A stretch of DNA of 64,000 bases, taken from assembly GCF_001866665.1 (NCBI RefSeq), contig NZ_MLYO01000009.1:1-64000 (forward strand), read 5' to 3'. The translations under genes and the position numbers were made by a program. The number at the start of each line of letters is the position of its first letter. Positions within the stretch are counted from its first letter, which is position 1. Of the stretch, positions 33,968 to 42,890 are shown in pieces. The notes under the pieces were generated by a model that was not told the DNA's origin, made no database searches, and saw only the letters and a program-made list of their open reading frames with translations. This DNA comes from Streptomyces monashensis. GTDB taxonomy: Bacteria > Actinomycetota > Actinomycetes > Streptomycetales > Streptomycetaceae.

Positions 33968-35179
33968 TCACTGCCCGCCGTACTTCCGGCTCATGCTCTC
34001 GTACACCGCCTTCGCCTCCTGGCCCAGCGGCGGGCCCGCGAGCCAGGAGTGGTCCGCCGGGCCGATCGAGGTGTTCGACACCAGTACGGTCTTGCCGTTC
34101 ACCACCCGGAACCAGCCCCCGCCCGACGAACCGCCGGTCATGGTGCAGCCGATGCGGTACATGTCCGGCAGCGCCGGGCCCATGGAGAGCCGGCCGGGCC
34201 GGTCGAGGCACTTGAACATCTTGAGGCCGTCGTACGGCGGCGCGGCCGGGTACCCCCAGGCGCCCATCTCGGCGACCTGGTTCGCCGGGGGCGCGGAGAA
34301 GTCCACGTCGAGGGCCGCGCCGACGGTCTCCTCCAGCGACTTGCCGCTGCCGTTCTCCGGCTTCACGTGCAGGATGGAGTAGTCGTACGGGGACCCGTCG
34401 TTGCCCACCTCGGCGCCCCGCTGGAGCCATTCGTTCGAGGTCGAGACCCAGTCCGCCCACCAGGTGCCGTACGGAGCGGCCTCGGTGGCGCCGGCGGTGC
34501 GCATCTGCGCCGCGGAGTCGCCGTCGTCGTTGTACGACGGCACGAAGGCGATGTTGCGGTACCAGCCGCCGTCGCGCCCGGCGTGCGCGCAGTGGCCGGC
34601 GGTCCACACGAGGTTGGACCTGCCGGGGTGGTTGACGTCCTTGATGACCGTGCCGGAGCAGACCATCGGGCCCCGGGGGGAGTCGAAGAAGACCTTGCCG
34701 ACCGGGGCGGAGTACTCGTGGTAGGGGGTCTTCTCGGCCACGGCCTGCACGGGCCGCGGGGCCGGATCGCTCAGGCCCTGGCCGGCGGAGGCGTCCTGGG
34801 TGGAGACCGTCTTGTCGGCCGCCTGCGCCGACTGCATCCGCTCCGGCTTCCACAGCCCCTTGATCACCGGGTTGACGAAGTCCTTGGCGTCCTTGAGCCA
34901 CGTGGACCTGTTCCAGTTCTTCCAGCCGCCGTGCTCCCACTGGGAGACGTCGATCCCGTGTGCCTTGAGCCTGTTCGCGAGGTCGGCCGGAACCTGCGCC
35001 CTGCCGTCGGCGCTGCCGGCCGGCTGGGAGGCATCGGCACCGGAGGCGCCGTTCGCCGTGTGCGAACCGGAGCCGCCGCAGGCGGTCGCGGTGAGCGTCA
35101 GGGCCGCGACGAGCCCGGTGGCGGCGAGAAAGGTGCGCTGCCGTCCGCGGCGCGCGAAGGACACAGATATGGAACGCAT
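33968..35179 (-). CDS. Exported trypsin/V8-like serine protease, probable lipoprotein
   Basis: Protein of 403 residues. The signal peptide ends with TATACGG, a degenerate lipobox, so it is probably a lipoprotein. Residues 1-130 are a Ser/Ala/Gln-rich pro-region. The chymotrypsin-fold catalytic triad is complete: His in VWTAGHCAHAG, Asp in YDYSILH and Ser in MTGGSSGGGWF. Homologues in Streptomyces are secreted peptidases of unknown physiological substrate. The ATG at 35179 is used because the open frame upstream lacks any signal peptide. It precedes the PASTA kinase gene on the same strand. Confidence 0.88.
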   Translation of the reverse strand: MRSISVSFARRGRQRTFLAATGLVAALTLTATACGGSGSHTANGASGADASQPAGSADGRAQVPADLANRLKAHGIDVSQWEHGGWKNWNRSTWLKDAKDFVNPVIKGLWKPERMQSAQAADKTVSTQDASAGQGLSDPAPRPVQAVAEKTPYHEYSAPVGKVFFDSPRGPMVCSGTVIKDVNHPGRSNLVWTAGHCAHAGRDGGWYRNIAFVPSYNDDGDSAAQMRTAGATEAAPYGTWWADWVSTSNEWLQRGAEVGNDGSPYDYSILHVKPENGSGKSLEETVGAALDVDFSAPPANQVAEMGAWGYPAAPPYDGLKMFKCLDRPGRLSMGPALPDMYRIGCTMTGGSSGGGWFRVVNGKTVLVSNTSIGPADHSWLAGPPLGQEAKAVYESMSRKYGGQ

Positions 35180-35382
35180 GGTGCGACAACCCCCGTTGGA
35201 ACATGTACGTGCTCGGCCGTGTCGACACAGGCCGTTTGCAGAGCGCCACCCACTATGCCCGTGGAGCCGAGGGCGAACGGAGGAGACACGGTGAAGGTTC
35301 CCGGCAGGCGTCCTCCCCGTGTCGCACCCGCAGGACGGCCACCGCCGCAACGGCCGCGGCCCTTGCTCACGCGGCGGCCGCT

Positions 35383-38300
35383 CTACGTCCCCGCGTGCAC
35401 GTACGCCGCCCAGATGTGCGGGCGGTCGGGTATGCGGTGGCGCAGGTGGCGGACCGTGTCGTGGAGGGCCCGGGCGGGGCCGGGGGTGTCGGGGGCCGTC
35501 GTGCGGCGGTAGAAGTCGCGGGTCATCCGGTCGGCGTGGGTGCTGTCGATCTTCCACAGGGTGCCGACCGCCGCGGGGAAACCGGCCAGCAGGAAGGAAC
35601 TCGTGATGTGGATGGCCTCGTCCGTGAGGCGTTCGGCGGTGCGTGCGGTGCCACAGGCCGCCAGGAAGGCGAGCTGTGCCGCGCGCGGGCGCGCCCGGCA
35701 GATGTCCAGGACCGAGACCGGCTCGCCGCTGGGCAGGTGCAGCAGGGCGCCGGAGGGTTCCGTCGGGTCGGTGGCCGCGTGGCAGCCGAAGTGGGCCCAC
35801 GAGGCGTCGTGCAGCGCGGCGAGCACGGCCTCCCGGGTGGCGGCCGGACCGGTCAACGGCGGGTTCGAGCCGAGGAGTTCGGCGGCGTGAGCGGTGGCCG
35901 CGGCGACGCCGGGGAGATCGTCCTCGGGCGCGGCGACCAGCAGGGCGCTGCCGTGATCGGCCGTACCGCGCTGTCGGGCGCGGGCACGGGCGTAGGCCAG
36001 GGTCTGCAGCCCGGGTACGTACGACGACACCACGGCGTCGAGTGCGGCGCCGCAGCCTTCGCGCTCGCAGTCGGGCGCCGTGCACTGGGCGGCGTGCAGC
36101 GGCAGGGCGCTGAAGGGGCCGGTGGGGACCCACCAGATGCGCGGCCAGTCGGCGTGGTCGGGGACGGGGGCTGCCGAGCCGACCAGCTTCAGCACCGGGC
36201 GCACGATCGTGTGCCAGGTCCACGCGAGCGTCTCACGGACCGCGTCGCCCGCGGCGACGAGTTGGAGCGGGGACGGACGGGACGTGCCCTGCGCGTTGAT
36301 GGCGTCCACGGCGTCCCGCAGCGTGCGTGCCGCGGCGGTGATCTCGTCGGCCTCGGCTTCGAGGTGCAGGGCGGTGATCGACCCGGGCGTGACGACGAGG
36401 GCGTGGCAGTAGCGCCTGGCGTGGTTGAGGAGGACGACCGGGCCGTCGGCCGCGAGCGCCCTCAGCTCCTCGGCGGCCAGGGGCCGCAGGAAGCCCTCGA
36501 AACCGGGCTGTGTGCGGATGTGCCGTACGAGACCGTCGAGTTCGCGGGAGGCGCGCAGACCTGCCAGCCGGGCCCACTCGGCGTCGCCGGCGGCGCCCGG
36601 CTCGGGCCGCGCGTCGAGCTGTTCCGTCAGCCGCTCGAACTCGGCGGCCAGCTCGGGGTGCGCGGAGCGCAGGCCGCCGGTGTCCGCGCGGGCCTCGATC
36701 CGCCGGGCCAGCAGCAGGCCCCGGCCGCGCTCCAGCAGTTCTGCGGCACGGTCGACGTCCGGGCCCTCGGCCCTGCGTTCGAGGGGGGCGGGTACGTGCG
36801 GGGTCCGCCCCGCCTTGACCGCGCGCACGCTCTCTTCCAGGGCCTTCACCTGGGCGGGGAGCCGTTCGACGAGCGCCTGGCCGACCAGGTGGGCGAGGAC
36901 CAGCTCGGTGATCGACCGGATGTCCCCTTCGAAGGTCGACAGACCGTGCTCGGCGGACGCCTGGTCGCTGCCCCGGTCGGTGACGGCCGCCATCGCCTCG
37001 ATGCCGGCTTCGAGATGTGCCAGGGCGAGGTCGACGCGGGGCTGGTCCCGGCCGAGGGCCCCGGCCGCGGCGCCGATCTCACCGTGGGCCCGCATCCACA
37101 CCGGGATCGCGGTGTCCTGCCACGCCTCGGGGTCCACGACGCCGGAGAGGCGGTCCTGGAGGGGCTTCATGAGGGCGGAGAGGAAGTCCTCCGGGGTGCC
37201 GGTACGGGGAGCGCCCGTGGCAGTGGAGGTGGACGCGGAGGTGGGGGTGGAGGTGGTCGCCTTCGGCAGGCGGCCCCGGCGGATGACGTCGAGGACGGTC
37301 CGCATCGCGGCGCCCGCGTCCACCGGGGCGCCCTGCGGCATCTCGTCCGTCAGAACGTGGCTCAGTTCCTCCGCCTCGGTCAGCAGGGCCTGCGCCCGCC
37401 CCGGTTCGGTGGCCCGCAGCGCGATGGCGCGCTGTGCGAGCGCCCGGACGAGCGTCATCGCGGTCATGGTCCGCAGCGGGTGTCCGGGGGCGCACCGGGC
37501 GAAGGTCGCCCGGCACTGGTCGACCACGGCGTCGCTGAGGTCCCGGCGCGGGCCGCCGCCCGGTCCCACGGTCTCGACGAGGTCGACGTAGACATCGCCC
37601 ATCAGGTCGTACCAGGGCGGGTCGTCCCCGGCGGGCACGGCGGGCACGGCGCGGGTGATGTCGCGCATGCGGCGGGCGATCTGCCGCGCCCGGTCCAGCT
37701 GGGCCGGTTCATGGCCGAACAGGTAGTTCTGGAGGGCGTTGTGCAGCTGGGTGCGGCACGCCAGGAGCTCCTTGTCGGTATCGGACAGCACCGGATCGCC
37801 GGGCCGGGGCTCCCCCTCGTCCGCCGGCATGCCGGGCAGGCCCTGTGCCGAGGCGAGCAGGGCCGCGGCCTCGCGTGCGCCCTCCGCGTCGAAGCGGCCG
37901 AGGGACACGGTGGTGAGCGCGTTCGCGAGTATCCGGTTGAACTCGCCCGGAAGGTCGGGCGCGTTCGCACGGGCGTCGCGCAGCAGGCTGACGACCTCCT
38001 CGAGCTCCGTGAGGTCGGGGCGGGTGGCGGACCGGGAGGACAGCGCGGCACCGAGTGCGGCGGAGAGGTAGGGCCGGACGGTGCTGCCGTCCTCCCCCAT
38101 GTCCGCCATGAGCTCCCGGATGATCTCGATGTCGGCGTCGAGGCTCTCACGGCCCGACAGGCGGATCTCGGACATGCGGGTCAGCTGCTCCACCCGGCCG
38201 CGCATGTCGTCGTCCAGCACGTCCCCGGTGCCGGCCGACACGATGGCGACGGGCAGCGCCACCGCGAACTGGCCCCGCCGCAGCAGGTCCGAGACCGGGG

Positions 38301-39780
38301 ACCCGGCCGGGGCACCCGCCACCACCTCCTCGGTCAGCTCCCGGCACTCCGCCGCGAGCAGCCCGGCCCGCGCGGGCGCGGTGTCGCGCAGGGCCTCGGC
38401 GCGCAGTCCGGTGAGCGCGGCCAGTACGGCGACGTAGGCGTGGCGGTGCGGCCGGTCGGCGGGGAGGGCGGCGACGGCGGTGCGGTAGCGGTCGATCCGC
38501 TCGTCGGAGGTGTCGTCGGGTTCGAATCCGGCGGCCAGGCCGACGAGTTCGAGGTCGATGTCGAGGGCGCCGCCGCCCGCCTGTGCGGCATCCTCCCGGA
38601 CCCGTTCGACGAGGCGCCCGAGGAGCGGTCCGACCCGCTTCAGGCCGTCCGGGTCCTCGCTCCGGCCCGCCTCCTGCAACTCCCGGTAGGCCGACAGCAT
38701 GTCACGCTGTTCGTCGCTCAACGCCCCCACCGAGTCGAGCAGTTCCAGGGCCTCTGCGACCGCCTCCTCGTCCTCGCGCTCCGCCCCGAGGGCCGCGAGC
38801 GCCTGACCGAGCGCGGTGGTCGCCCGGGGATGTGCGGGATGCCCGGCGGGAGTGGCGGCCAGGGCCGTACGCAGCCGTCGTACGGCGCAGGCGATACGGC
38901 CCGCGTCGTGTTCGGCGATGCCCGCGTCCGCGATGGTCGCGCCGACGACCAGGTCGCGTTCGCCGGGCCAGCCGACGGGCTGGGCGTCGAGCATGCGCAG
39001 GAAACGCAGGCCGTCGGCGGTCTCCGGGGTGACCGCTCCGTCGGGCGCCGCCGCGACCAGCCGCTCGACCAGGGCGAGTCGGGGCGTGCCGAGCAGCCGT
39101 GCGGCGTCCACCACCGTGCGCAGGGTGGCCGCGGCGACGGCCCGCGCCCCGTCGGCGTCGAACAGGCCCGGCTCGGCGGCGGCGAGCCGCGTGCACACCG
39201 CCTGCCCGTACCGGGCCGCGGCGGCCAGCCCGTCCGGGTCCGCCGCGGTCTGGAAGCGGGTGATGTGGACGTCGTGGGCGTGGACGGCCAGGAGCACGAA
39301 TCCCACGTGGTCTTCGGCCTGTACGTACTCGAACGAGGTGTCCGACCAGGCACGCGCGGACTCCAGGGCGGCGGTCCTCGCCCGCGTCGGCCCCTCGGCC
39401 GCGGCGTTCAGGTACGCCGTGCTCATCAGATGCGCGAACCGTGCCTCGTGGGACGGGTCGGCGGCATCGAAGCCCTCCGTCAGGGCCTCGGGTAACCGGA
39501 TGCCGTCGGGGACGCGCGGGCACAGGTGGCCGAAGGTGCCGAACACAAGGGTCAGGTTCTGTTCCGCGTCGGGGTCCTCGGCGCCCTGGTGGCGGAACCA
39601 GAAGGTCCAGAAGACGTCGGCGAGCGCGCCGAGGTCGACCGGGGCCCCGGGTGCGGGCGCGGCCTCCCGCAGCAGGGACAGCGCGTCGGCCACCGCGTCC
39701 TGATCGCGCAGGGGCGCGGGGTCACGGGCGTTCTGAGCCGCTACGAGGCGTGCGACCACTCGTTCCCGAAGCTCGGACAT
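35383..39780 (-). CDS. Large CHAT-domain protein (caspase-like protease)
   Basis: Protein of 1465 residues. The N-terminal 1100 residues are an alpha-helical, Ala/Leu/Glu-rich array of TPR-like helical repeats without a clean consensus, probably a sensor or scaffold; a short Thr/Ser-rich linker lies near 850. The CHAT protease domain fills about 1110-1465, with the catalytic dyad His1334 (WAHFGCHA) and Cys1376 (LAFLAACGTA) intact. CHAT proteases are clan-CD enzymes; in bacteria several are activated by a partner and cleave an effector, as in gasdermin or Csx29-type systems. The ATG at 39780 begins 66 bases from a divergent gene pair (small Cys protein, membrane protein), which is probably the rest of the module. 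A plus-strand frame stays open opposite most of this gene and is a GC artefact. Confidence 0.9.
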   Translation of the reverse strand: MSELRERVVARLVAAQNARDPAPLRDQDAVADALSLLREAAPAPGAPVDLGALADVFWTFWFRHQGAEDPDAEQNLTLVFGTFGHLCPRVPDGIRLPEALTEGFDAADPSHEARFAHLMSTAYLNAAAEGPTRARTAALESARAWSDTSFEYVQAEDHVGFVLLAVHAHDVHITRFQTAADPDGLAAAARYGQAVCTRLAAAEPGLFDADGARAVAAATLRTVVDAARLLGTPRLALVERLVAAAPDGAVTPETADGLRFLRMLDAQPVGWPGERDLVVGATIADAGIAEHDAGRIACAVRRLRTALAATPAGHPAHPRATTALGQALAALGAEREDEEAVAEALELLDSVGALSDEQRDMLSAYRELQEAGRSEDPDGLKRVGPLLGRLVERVREDAAQAGGGALDIDLELVGLAAGFEPDDTSDERIDRYRTAVAALPADRPHRHAYVAVLAALTGLRAEALRDTAPARAGLLAAECRELTEEVVAGAPAGSPVSDLLRRGQFAVALPVAIVSAGTGDVLDDDMRGRVEQLTRMSEIRLSGRESLDADIEIIRELMADMGEDGSTVRPYLSAALGAALSSRSATRPDLTELEEVVSLLRDARANAPDLPGEFNRILANALTTVSLGRFDAEGAREAAALLASAQGLPGMPADEGEPRPGDPVLSDTDKELLACRTQLHNALQNYLFGHEPAQLDRARQIARRMRDITRAVPAVPAGDDPPWYDLMGDVYVDLVETVGPGGGPRRDLSDAVVDQCRATFARCAPGHPLRTMTAMTLVRALAQRAIALRATEPGRAQALLTEAEELSHVLTDEMPQGAPVDAGAAMRTVLDVIRRGRLPKATTSTPTSASTSTATGAPRTGTPEDFLSALMKPLQDRLSGVVDPEAWQDTAIPVWMRAHGEIGAAAGALGRDQPRVDLALAHLEAGIEAMAAVTDRGSDQASAEHGLSTFEGDIRSITELVLAHLVGQALVERLPAQVKALEESVRAVKAGRTPHVPAPLERRAEGPDVDRAAELLERGRGLLLARRIEARADTGGLRSAHPELAAEFERLTEQLDARPEPGAAGDAEWARLAGLRASRELDGLVRHIRTQPGFEGFLRPLAAEELRALAADGPVVLLNHARRYCHALVVTPGSITALHLEAEADEITAAARTLRDAVDAINAQGTSRPSPLQLVAAGDAVRETLAWTWHTIVRPVLKLVGSAAPVPDHADWPRIWWVPTGPFSALPLHAAQCTAPDCEREGCGAALDAVVSSYVPGLQTLAYARARARQRGTADHGSALLVAAPEDDLPGVAAATAHAAELLGSNPPLTGPAATREAVLAALHDASWAHFGCHAATDPTEPSGALLHLPSGEPVSVLDICRARPRAAQLAFLAACGTARTAERLTDEAIHITSSFLLAGFPAAVGTLWKIDSTHADRMTRDFYRRTTAPDTPGPARALHDTVRHLRHRIPDRPHIWAAYVHAGT

Positions 39781-39792
39781 CGTTCTTACATT

Positions 39793-39810
39793 AGTCTGAC
39801 CGACTGTCAG
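39793..39810. promoter_or_regulatory. Overlapping short palindromes in the CHAT divergent promoter
   Basis: CTGAC/GTCAG (39796-39800 and 39806-39810) and AGTC/GACT (39793-39796 and 39802-39805) overlap in the 66-base spacer between divergent gene starts. A single operator here could control both transcripts. Confidence 0.4.
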
Positions 39811-39846
39811 GGGGAAGCGGTTCCCGGGACGTTGGAGGAGGCGGCC

Positions 39847-40236
39847 GTGGGGGACGGGGCGAAGGCGCACAGGGTGTACGAGGACGCCGTGGAATACCTG
39901 TGCCGCAATGTCGAGGAACTGCGTCCGCTGATCGCCTCCGCGGTCTGGGACTCGGCCTTCCCGGTCGTACGGGACGCGGACCCGGCGGGCGCCGCGTGGC
40001 GGGACGCCGTACGCGCCCTGCACGACGCGGTCGAGTCGGCCGGTGTCCCGAACGGGCTCGGACTGGCCGCCACCATGGCCGTGGGCGACTGGCCCGGCGC
40101 CCCCACACCGCGGTCGTCGGGCTGGGTCTGCCCCACCGGCCGCTGTGCCAGGGTCGAGCTCCGGGGCACGGCGCCCACCGCGACACCGGGCTGCGCGCTG
40201 AGCGGCGGCGAGCCGATGCGCCTGGTGGGCGGCTGA
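39847..40236 (+). CDS. Small protein with C-terminal cysteine (zinc-ribbon-like) motif, CHAT partner
   Basis: Protein of 129 residues starting at GTG 39847 behind GGAGGAG. The N-terminal 90 residues are helical and acidic (VYEDAVEYLCRNVEELRPLI). The C-terminal part is different: GWVCPTGRCARVEL followed by TPGCALSGGEPMRLV, giving Cys-x4-Cys and a later Cys in a ribbon-like context. That could be a degenerate zinc knuckle or an effector-associated adaptor. It lies between the CHAT gene (divergent) and the membrane protein, seven bases before the latter. I do not recognise a named family. Confidence 0.7.
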   Translation: MGDGAKAHRVYEDAVEYLCRNVEELRPLIASAVWDSAFPVVRDADPAGAAWRDAVRALHDAVESAGVPNGLGLAATMAVGDWPGAPTPRSSGWVCPTGRCARVELRGTAPTATPGCALSGGEPMRLVGG

Positions 40237-40242
40237 CGACGG

Positions 40243-41085
40243 ATGGGGCTCCTCATCGAGCTGCAGAAACGCATACCCGACGGCTGGTTCCTACGACGGC
40301 TGCTGCCCGCCGCGCTGTTCGTCCTGGTCGCCGTCGTCGGCGGCGGGGAACTGGGCCACACGCACTGGGACGACGTCGCGCTCGCCCGCCGGGGGATCGC
40401 CGGCGCGCTGCACACCGGCGACGGCCTGCCCGCGGACGCCGTCGCCTCGCTCGTGCTCTTCGCGGTGCCGGTGGTGGGGGCCGCGTTCGCGGTGCCGTAT
40501 GCCGCCGCCGCGATCGGCGCGCTGGCGTCCGGGGCCTGGCCGTGGTGGCTGATGCCGGTGGGCCGCCGGGTGACGGCGTGGCGGACACGGCACTGGGCGG
40601 AGCCGGACAGCCTGGCCGAGGACTCCGTCCGGGCACGCGGCGCGGGCCACGCCCTGCGCGCCGACCTCCTCGACGCGCGGGCCGCCCGCGCCCGAGCCTT
40701 CGGGCGGCCCGAGTCACCGACCTGGTCGGGCGACCGGTTCCGCCGCACCGAGGCGCGCATCAGGGAGACGGGCGGCGACGTCGTCCACGGCTGGACCGTA
40801 CTCCTGCTCGGGGCCGCCGATTCACCCCGCGCCGCACTGGCCGAGGCCCGCGACGCCTACGACGCGGCCTGCGAGGCCCTCGCCTGGAGCACGGCGTTCA
40901 CGATCCTCGGCGCCTGGTGGTGGCCCGCCGCCCCGACCGGCGTCCTCCTCGGCCTGGCCTCCTGGCGCTCACTGCGCCACGCCGTACAGGCACTGTGCCG
41001 CACGACGGAGGCGGCGTTCACCCTGCGGGAGCCACCCCGGCCGGTCTCCCGCCCCGGCGACCGCTCCCCGGGCGACCCCGCCTGA
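40243..41085 (+). CDS. Membrane protein of the CHAT locus, candidate effector
   Basis: Protein of 280 residues. Two membrane segments lie near the N-terminus (about 20-36 and 65-100), followed by a cytoplasmic, Arg/Ala-rich helical region (about 105-205), then one or two hydrophobic segments near 210-240 (TAFTILGAWWWPAAPTGVLL) and a Pro-rich tail. No enzyme motif is visible. Position next to a caspase-like protease and a Cys-rich adaptor suggests a membrane-acting effector or the protease's anchor, but its sequence does not resemble gasdermins. The ATG lies seven bases after the preceding stop, so the two genes are co-transcribed. Confidence 0.72.
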   Translation: MGLLIELQKRIPDGWFLRRLLPAALFVLVAVVGGGELGHTHWDDVALARRGIAGALHTGDGLPADAVASLVLFAVPVVGAAFAVPYAAAAIGALASGAWPWWLMPVGRRVTAWRTRHWAEPDSLAEDSVRARGAGHALRADLLDARAARARAFGRPESPTWSGDRFRRTEARIRETGGDVVHGWTVLLLGAADSPRAALAEARDAYDAACEALAWSTAFTILGAWWWPAAPTGVLLGLASWRSLRHAVQALCRTTEAAFTLREPPRPVSRPGDRSPGDPA

Positions 41086-41221
41086 ACCATCACGTCCGGG
41101 GACGGGCAGGGCCAAGTGCCCTGGGGGGCATGACCAGTTCGTGGCGAGGTGTGCACGCTGACGCCGGTGGGAGCGACGTCCGGTCGCCCGCCGGGGGACG
41201 GGCCAGGGCCCGGCCGCGGCT

Positions 41222-41266
41222 CGCCCCCGTGCGCCGGACCGGGGGTGAGCCTGAGGCACGGGGGCG
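41222..41266. terminator. GC-rich inverted repeat between convergent genes
   Basis: CGCCCCCGTGC (41222-41232) and GCACGGGGGCG (41256-41266) are exact 11-bp arms with a 23-base spacer, between the ends of the CHAT-locus membrane protein and the secreted protein at 41299. Position and stability fit a bidirectional terminator. Confidence 0.5.
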
Positions 41267-41298
41267 CGGGGCCCGGGGATCCGGGCCGGGAAGCCCGT

Positions 41299-42144
41299 TC
41301 AGCCGGCGCGGCGCGAGCGGCGGAGGCGGCGGACGCCGAGGCAGGTGCCGAGCAGGGCGGCGACGGCCGCTGTCGCGGCGCCCGCGGTGAGGGCTGCTCC
41401 GGCGGTCGCCGTGGGGGCGGCGGACGCGCGCGGGGGCGCGGCCGTACCGCCGTAACCGCCGCCCTTGCCCGCCCGGTCGTAGGCGGACCCCGGGAGCTTG
41501 TCGCCGTATTCGGCGTGGACCAGGTGCTGGTAGGCGGCCAGGGTCATACCGCCGTTGCCCACGGCGCGCCGTGCGTCGGGGTCGAGCGGCAGCACACGGC
41601 CGTCGCGCACCACGTACCAGGCGTCGATCTGCGGTTCCTGGAAGACGGTTCCGAGACCGTGCGCCTTGCCGGCGTAGTCGGTCTCGTCGCCGCCGGTCGC
41701 GATGTCGACGACCTTCCAGCCCTTCGCCGTCCGTGCGGTCCACACCGAGGCGACCTGGCCGTCCGAGGAGACCGCCTTGCTCGCGACGAACTGCCGGTCG
41801 GCCACGGGGGCGCCAGGGCGCCCGGCGACGAACCCCGGGTCGAGGAAGGACACGGTCACCGAGGGCCCGACGAGGTGCGGCCGGGCCGCGTTCGGTGCGA
41901 TCGCGCCGTCGCGGGCGAAGAAGCGCGCGAGGGTGAGGAGGGTGGCCGGGGCCGACGCCGCCTCACGTGCCCGAGCGGTGTCGGCGGCGGTGAAGGGCGC
42001 GGGGAGGGTGCCGGCGGTCGCCGCGTGGGCGGCGGTGGGGGCGAGAGCGCCGAGGGCCGCGGTGACGGCGAGCGCCATGACCGCCGTGCACGTGCGGACG
42101 GGCTTGCGGCCGGCGGGCGCGTGCGGGGTCGGCGTGTGGCGCAT
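41299..42144 (-). CDS. Secreted protein with C-terminal membrane anchor, coupled to a cysteine protease
   Basis: Protein of 281 residues from ATG 42144, chosen because it has a GAGG site and gives a normal signal peptide (hydrophobic core about 20-40, cleavage after AAHA). An alternative ATG at 42213, coupled to the protease gene stop, would add about 23 residues of TSP-type repeats. The mature part (about 45-230) has no family I can name; SVWTARTAKGWKVVDIATGG and DAWYVVRDGRVLPLDPDARR suggest beta structure. The C-terminus has an Ala-rich membrane helix (about 240-270) and basic residues, so it is probably anchored outside the cell. It may be a partner or substrate of the preceding protease. 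Confidence 0.75.
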   Translation of the reverse strand: MRHTPTPHAPAGRKPVRTCTAVMALAVTAALGALAPTAAHAATAGTLPAPFTAADTARAREAASAPATLLTLARFFARDGAIAPNAARPHLVGPSVTVSFLDPGFVAGRPGAPVADRQFVASKAVSSDGQVASVWTARTAKGWKVVDIATGGDETDYAGKAHGLGTVFQEPQIDAWYVVRDGRVLPLDPDARRAVGNGGMTLAAYQHLVHAEYGDKLPGSAYDRAGKGGGYGGTAAPPRASAAPTATAGAALTAGAATAAVAALLGTCLGVRRLRRSRRAG

Positions 42145-42156
42145 CGACGACCTCGG

Positions 42157-42216
42157 GGTCGGTGACGTCCGGGGCGGTGACGTCCGGATCGGTGACGTGC
42201 GGGTCGGAGTCATGGG
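42157..42216. repeat. 15-base direct repeats between the two secreted-protein genes
   Basis: Three near-identical 15-base units at 42157-42171, 42172-42186 and 42187-42201, with core CGGTGACGTCCG, plus a diverged fourth at 42202-42216. Either they code for a five-residue repeat in an extended N-terminus, or they are iteron-like binding sites in the spacer. Confidence 0.6.
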
Positions 42217-42218
42217 GG

Positions 42219-42890
42219 TCACGCTCCGATCCCGTAGAGCGAGTGGGTCCACGTGAACGTGCTGTTGCTCACGTAGTAGTCGTAATCCCCCCAGTTGTAG
42301 CGGTAGTTGGAGGGCCACGGGTCGCCCCAGTAGACCTGGTTGGCGGAGGTGTCGTAGCCGTACAGCACATGCATGTGCCCGCCCCCGGAGTTCCACTCGA
42401 TGCGTGTCTCGACGGGGCGACCGGCGCCGATCTCCGTCTGCACGGTGCTGTAGCGCAGGTAGCCGTTCACGTACCTGCCCGGGTTGATGCCCATCCAGTC
42501 GAGGGCGTTCTGCACGTCGTCCAACGCCGCCTGCCAGTTGCCGCAGGTGCTGCCCTGGGGCCGGTTGAAGGCGGCGTCACAGAACTGGTTCTGGGTGTAG
42601 TTGCGCCCGAACCACGCGGCGATGGTGTCGCCGCTCGCCGCCCAGCACCAGTTGCTGTTCTGCTGGGCCTGCATGGTGATGTCGAGTCGCTTGGCGGCGG
42701 GAACGGCGGGAGCGGCCGGGTGAGCCGCGCCTCGGGGAGTGGCGAGCGGGGCGGAGTACGGGGCGGAGTGCGAAGTGGCGTACGGAGCGGCGTGAGCGGT
42801 TGCCGTGGGTACGACGACGGCCGCCAGGAAGGCGACGGCCGCGAAGGCCGTCGACGGCGGGCGTCTACGGCCCCGGGTGGTGATGGACAT
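42219..42890 (-). CDS. Secreted papain-like cysteine protease (C39_2/C70-like)
   Basis: Protein of 223 residues from ATG 42890 behind GGGAGGAA. The signal peptide spans about 1-35, followed by an Ala/Pro/Ser-rich stretch to about 68. The catalytic Cys lies in QNSNWCWAASGDTI near 80, the typical NWCWAAS block of papain-like C39_2/C70 peptidases; the His is in GGHMHVLYGYD, with a following Asn/Asp in QVYWGDPW. Extra Cys (QFCDAAF and STCGNW) could form a disulfide. It should be a small secreted peptidase. The next gene on the same strand, coding for an anchored secreted protein, follows within 100 bases and shares its transcript. Confidence 0.85.
   Translation of the reverse strand: MSITTRGRRRPPSTAFAAVAFLAAVVVPTATAHAAPYATSHSAPYSAPLATPRGAAHPAAPAVPAAKRLDITMQAQQNSNWCWAASGDTIAAWFGRNYTQNQFCDAAFNRPQGSTCGNWQAALDDVQNALDWMGINPGRYVNGYLRYSTVQTEIGAGRPVETRIEWNSGGGHMHVLYGYDTSANQVYWGDPWPSNYRYNWGDYDYYVSNSTFTWTHSLYGIGA

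Noticed and set aside
35203..39495. A 1430-codon plus-strand open frame opposite the CHAT gene
   Set aside because: Long antisense open frames are expected in very high-GC DNA. The translation is a low-complexity Gly/Arg/Val mix without domains, while the minus strand gives a clear CHAT protease with proper codon bias.
40243..41085. Membrane protein of the CHAT locus as a bacterial gasdermin
   Set aside because: Gasdermins are about 250 residues of mixed alpha/beta with a C-terminal inhibitory peptide. This protein has several membrane helices and an Arg-rich helical middle, so no gasdermin call is made.
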